A stretch of DNA of 6,469 bases from RGIG8775 sp045121195 (GTDB lineage Bacteria; Bacillota; Clostridia; Oscillospirales; CAG-272), in the NCBI GenBank assembly GCA_045121195.1, contig JBGVFO010000026.1:1-6469 (forward strand), read 5' to 3'. Position numbers and translations under genes: made by a program. Position 1 is the stretch's first letter; each line of letters begins with the position of its first letter. Below are positions 4,995 to 6,469 of the stretch, in pieces. The notes below the pieces were generated by a model. It did no database searches and had not been told where the DNA came from. It saw nothing but the letters and a program-made list of their open reading frames with translations.

Positions 4995-5795
4995 TTATCC
5001 TTGTGTTAATTCAAAGAAATCGCCATTTGACCAATTATAAACATACATATAGTTGACATTATCTTTGGTTTTACCTTTGGTCATATGTATGATACAAAAT
5101 TCAGAATTGAAATAGACTCCCGAGGAAGAAAGCTGGCTAAAGCCTGCGTCATACGCTTTATCCTCAATCAAATATATTTCCGACTGTGATTTGAGATCGT
5201 ATTTATAGTATGCCTTATCCTTCCAATAAATGATAGTATCCTCATATACAGCAACAACTACAACCCCTTCTAGTCTATGTACCACGGTAAATTCGTCATT
5301 TTCAACATTATAAGTGAACATCAAACTATGGTCAATTTCCTCAATAGCGTAATTTGCATAAACAGTACGCATATCTGCATAAACCTGCACGAAGCCAACC
5401 AAAAGACCATCTTTTTCGTATCCACAAGCATCTACGACCGAGCTATCGTTTTCTAACTCACATCCTTCAACATACGAAGTCACGCCTTCGTATCCTTCGG
5501 GAATGGTATATTGGTATGCTCCACCTTGATGGAACCAGATCTTGAAAGCATTGGGGGGATCTTCTTCAAACCAAGAAAATCTCGTATCACTATCGTCTAC
5601 CAAAACATATTTTTTATTTTCAAGATCTATCGAATATACGTCATCAAACTGAGATTGAATATACATTTCTCCGTCTTTCTCCGCAATATTGAGGAATGAC
5701 GTATCTATACTGTTGCATACGATCATTTTGCTACACGAAGAAAACAATAGTACGCAAATAGCAAATAAAAGAAGAACAGAAATTTGTTTTTTCAT
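4995..5795 (-). CDS. Putative lipoprotein of unknown function
   Basis: A 266-residue protein with a lipoprotein signal peptide: MKK start, hydrophobic stretch to about residue 17, then LLFSSC with Cys21 as the probable lipidated residue. It should be anchored outside the cytoplasmic membrane. The mature part is acidic and rich in Tyr, Val and Asp. Short strand-like repeats such as EDTIIYWKDKAYYKYDLKS resemble blades of beta-propeller surface proteins, but I cannot assign a family. The gene is AT-richer than the operons at left, which hints at a different origin. The binding site is odd: GGAGG lies only one base from the ATG, whereas AAGGCGG at 7-base spacing is more likely used. It has its own promoter and terminator. 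Confidence 0.82.
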   Translation of the reverse strand: MKKQISVLLLFAICVLLFSSCSKMIVCNSIDTSFLNIAEKDGEMYIQSQFDDVYSIDLENKKYVLVDDSDTRFSWFEEDPPNAFKIWFHQGGAYQYTIPEGYEGVTSYVEGCELENDSSVVDACGYEKDGLLVGFVQVYADMRTVYANYAIEEIDHSLMFTYNVENDEFTVVHRLEGVVVVAVYEDTIIYWKDKAYYKYDLKSQSEIYLIEDKAYDAGFSQLSSSGVYFNSEFCIIHMTKGKTKDNVNYMYVYNWSNGDFFELTQG

Positions 5796-5818
5796 ACCTC
5801 CACCGCCTTTCCGAGTTT

Positions 5819-5847
5819 ATTATAGCATACTTTGGGGATGGGTGCAA
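5819..5847 (-). promoter_or_regulatory. Sigma-A promoter of the lipoprotein gene
   Basis: On the minus strand, TTGCAC (5842-5847) and TATAAT (5819-5824) are 17 bp apart, with an extended TGC before the -10 box. The predicted start is near 5812, which gives a leader of about 17 bases. The repeat array begins only about 27 bp upstream of the -35 box. Confidence 0.85.
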
Positions 5848-5873
5848 GGGGAAGATAGTGTTTTAAGTTTTTA

Positions 5874-6077
5874 GTGATATGCTGACGGTGTCAGCGTGAT
5901 ATTTTTGCTTCGCAAAAGTGATATTGAAGCCTTCGGCTTCAGTGATATTATATTCGCCATTTTAACTCGCGAAGCGAATATCACTCGGCGTAAGCCGAAT
6001 ATAACTGCGAAGCAATATCACTCGCCGCAGCCGAATATAACTACGAAGCAATATCACTCGCCGCAGGCGAATATAAC
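5874..6077. repeat. Array of 7-base motifs alternating with variable palindromes
   Basis: Ten heptamers are spaced 16-24 bases apart, apart from a longer central gap. GTGATAT occurs at 5874, 5896, 5918 and 5942. Then the orientation flips: ATATCAC at 5978, ATATAAC at 5999, ATATCAC at 6015, ATATAAC at 6035, ATATCAC at 6051, and ATATAAC at 6071. Between them lie short hairpins of mostly different sequence: GCTGAC-GGT-GTCAGC, TTTTGC-TTC-GCAAAA, TGAAGCC-TTC-GGCTTCA, TCGC-GAA-GCGA, TCGGC-GTAA-GCCGA, TGC-GAA-GCA and TCGCC-GCA-GGCGA. Two hairpins carry one mismatch. The array lies between a tRNA terminator and a lipoprotein promoter, and has no coding sense. Function is unknown. The different stems share a loop style (TTC/GAA) and keep their pairing, which points to selection for structure or to a palindrome-forming duplication process. 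Confidence 0.9.
6006..6077. repeat. 36-bp tandem duplication inside the array
   Basis: Positions 6006-6041 and 6042-6077 are two head-to-tail copies that differ at only two of 36 bases (6007/6043 and 6031/6067). Each copy holds a 3-bp hairpin, ATATCAC, a 5-bp hairpin and ATATAAC. Confidence 0.93.
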
Positions 6078-6079
6078 CG

Positions 6080-6113
6080 AAAAACTCCAACTTGTAAACA
6101 AGTTGGAGTTTTT
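6080..6113 (-). terminator. Terminator directly after tRNA-Cys
   Basis: A 16-bp perfect inverted repeat (6080-6095 with 6098-6113, core ACTCCAACTTGT) ends in TTTTT on the minus strand. Only one base separates it from the CCA end of tRNA-Cys. The stem is symmetrical, so it could also work on the plus strand, but no plus-strand gene precedes it. Confidence 0.92.
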
Positions 6114-6114
6114 C

Positions 6115-6188
6115 TGGAGGCGCCACCCGGAATCGAACCGGGGATAGAGGTGTTGCAGACCTTTGCCTTACCGCTTGGCCATGGCACC
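6115..6188 (-). tRNA. tRNA-Cys (GCA)
   Basis: 74 bases including an encoded CCA. The acceptor strands GGTGCCA and TGGCGCC pair fully (one G-U). The anticodon loop CTGCAAC gives GCA, and the discriminator base is U73 as usual for cysteine. The T-arm reads CCCGG-TTCGATT-CCGGG. It is the last gene of the leftward cluster. Confidence 0.97.
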
Positions 6189-6205
6189 GTTCTCTATTCT
6201 CTTTC

Positions 6206-6246
6206 AAAAAATTACGGACACGAGAATCTTTCATTTTCGTGCCCGT
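6206..6246 (-). terminator. Terminator-like hairpin between tRNA-Gly and tRNA-Cys
   Basis: On the minus strand, ACGGGCACGA (from 6246) pairs with TCGTGTCCGT (to 6214), 10 bp with one G-U and a 13-base loop, followed by AA and six T residues (6206-6211). It could partially terminate before tRNA-Cys or guide tRNA processing. I see no separate promoter for tRNA-Cys downstream of it. Confidence 0.6.
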
Positions 6247-6251
6247 TTCTT

Positions 6252-6327
6252 TGGAGCGGATTACGGGGCTCGAACCCGCCACCTCGACCTTGGCAAGGTC
6301 GCGCTCTACCAAATGAGCTAAATCCGC
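6252..6327 (-). tRNA. tRNA-Gly (GCC)
   Basis: 76 bases with encoded CCA. Acceptor strands GCGGATT and AATCCGC pair perfectly. The anticodon stem-loop GACCT-TGCCA-AGGTC shows GCC in the loop TTGCCAA. The D-arm is GCTCATTTGGTAGAGC, and the discriminator is U73. It is three bases from tRNA-Phe. Confidence 0.97.
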
Positions 6328-6330
6328 GTA

Positions 6331-6406
6331 TGGTGCCTCGAGTCGGAATTGAACCAACGACACTGTGATTTTCAGTCACATGCTCTACCAACTGAGCTAT
6401 CGAGGC
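6331..6406 (-). tRNA. tRNA-Phe (GAA)
   Basis: 76 bases with encoded CCA. Acceptor strands GCCTCGA and TCGAGGC pair perfectly. The anticodon loop CTGAAAA gives GAA, in the stem TGTGA/TCACA. The D-arm is GCTCAGTTGGTAGAGC, the T-stem is GTTGG/CCGAC, and the discriminator is A73. Confidence 0.97.
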
Positions 6407-6436
6407 TTATTCGGCCTCTTTTATCTGCCGAAATCG

Positions 6437-6469
6437 TGGCGACCCGAAGGGGACTCGAACCCCTGACCT
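6437..6469 (-). tRNA. Partial tRNA, probably tRNA-Asp
   Basis: The 3' third of a tRNA cut by the window edge: T-arm AGGGG-TTCGAGT-CCCCT, acceptor 3' strand TCGGGTC, discriminator G73 and CCA. G73 and the AGGTC variable region fit tRNA-Asp of related bacteria, but the anticodon is outside the window, so the identity is a guess. Confidence 0.7.

Noticed and set aside
4725..5040. Open frames across the GC-rich cassette on both strands
   Set aside because: They run through perfect terminator stems, have no ribosome binding sites, and yield Arg/Ser/Pro-rich nonsense typical of GC-rich non-coding DNA.
5874..6077. CRISPR array
   Set aside because: The constant motif is only 7 bases, the spacers are short palindromes, and the motif orientation flips half way. 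No cas gene is in the window.
5896..6147. Short open frames through the array and tRNA-Cys on both strands
   Set aside because: The translated products are just the repeats (for example YIRLRRVILLRS) and antisense tRNA. They have no binding site and are coding artefacts.

Overview
The window looks like a low-to-moderate-GC Gram-positive chromosome, most likely an uncultured clostridial member of the Bacillota. That is inferred from strong GGAGG-type ribosome binding sites, near-consensus sigma-A promoters, type III pantothenate kinase (CoaX) next to an ECF transporter S-component, a lipobox protein, and tRNA genes that encode their own CCA ends. No 16S rRNA or other species marker is present.

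Left part (about 121-2355, minus strand): a four-gene operon reading leftwards from a promoter at 2327-2355. It encodes an SGNH/GDSL hydrolase, a YbaK/EbsC aminoacyl-tRNA deacylase-like protein, and the two subunits AzlC and AzlD of a branched-chain amino-acid exporter. The genes are 3 bp apart or overlap, and the operon ends at a strong intrinsic terminator (121-154).

Middle part (2390-3956, plus strand): a divergent consensus promoter drives coaX (TTG start). It is followed, after a leader hairpin, by a small membrane protein of the ECF S-component type, probably a pantothenate importer. Together these would bring pantothenate in and phosphorylate it for coenzyme A synthesis. A strong terminator follows.

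Right-middle part (3969-5847): visibly AT-richer accessory genes. A small two-helix membrane protein with a zinc ribbon (minus) diverges from an XRE-type regulator (plus), and an AT-rich dyad lies between them. Next is a GC-rich, hairpin-rich non-coding cassette bounded by two near-homologous terminators, then a lipoprotein of unknown function (minus).

Right end (5874-6469): first a striking intergenic array of ten 7-base motifs (GTGATAT or its reverse-complement variants) separated by short, mostly different palindromes. The array changes orientation in its middle. Next comes a minus-strand tRNA cluster, in transcription order Asp (partial, probable), Phe, Gly, Cys, with a terminator-like hairpin between Gly and Cys and a terminator one base after the Cys CCA end. 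The array is the most unusual structure in the window.
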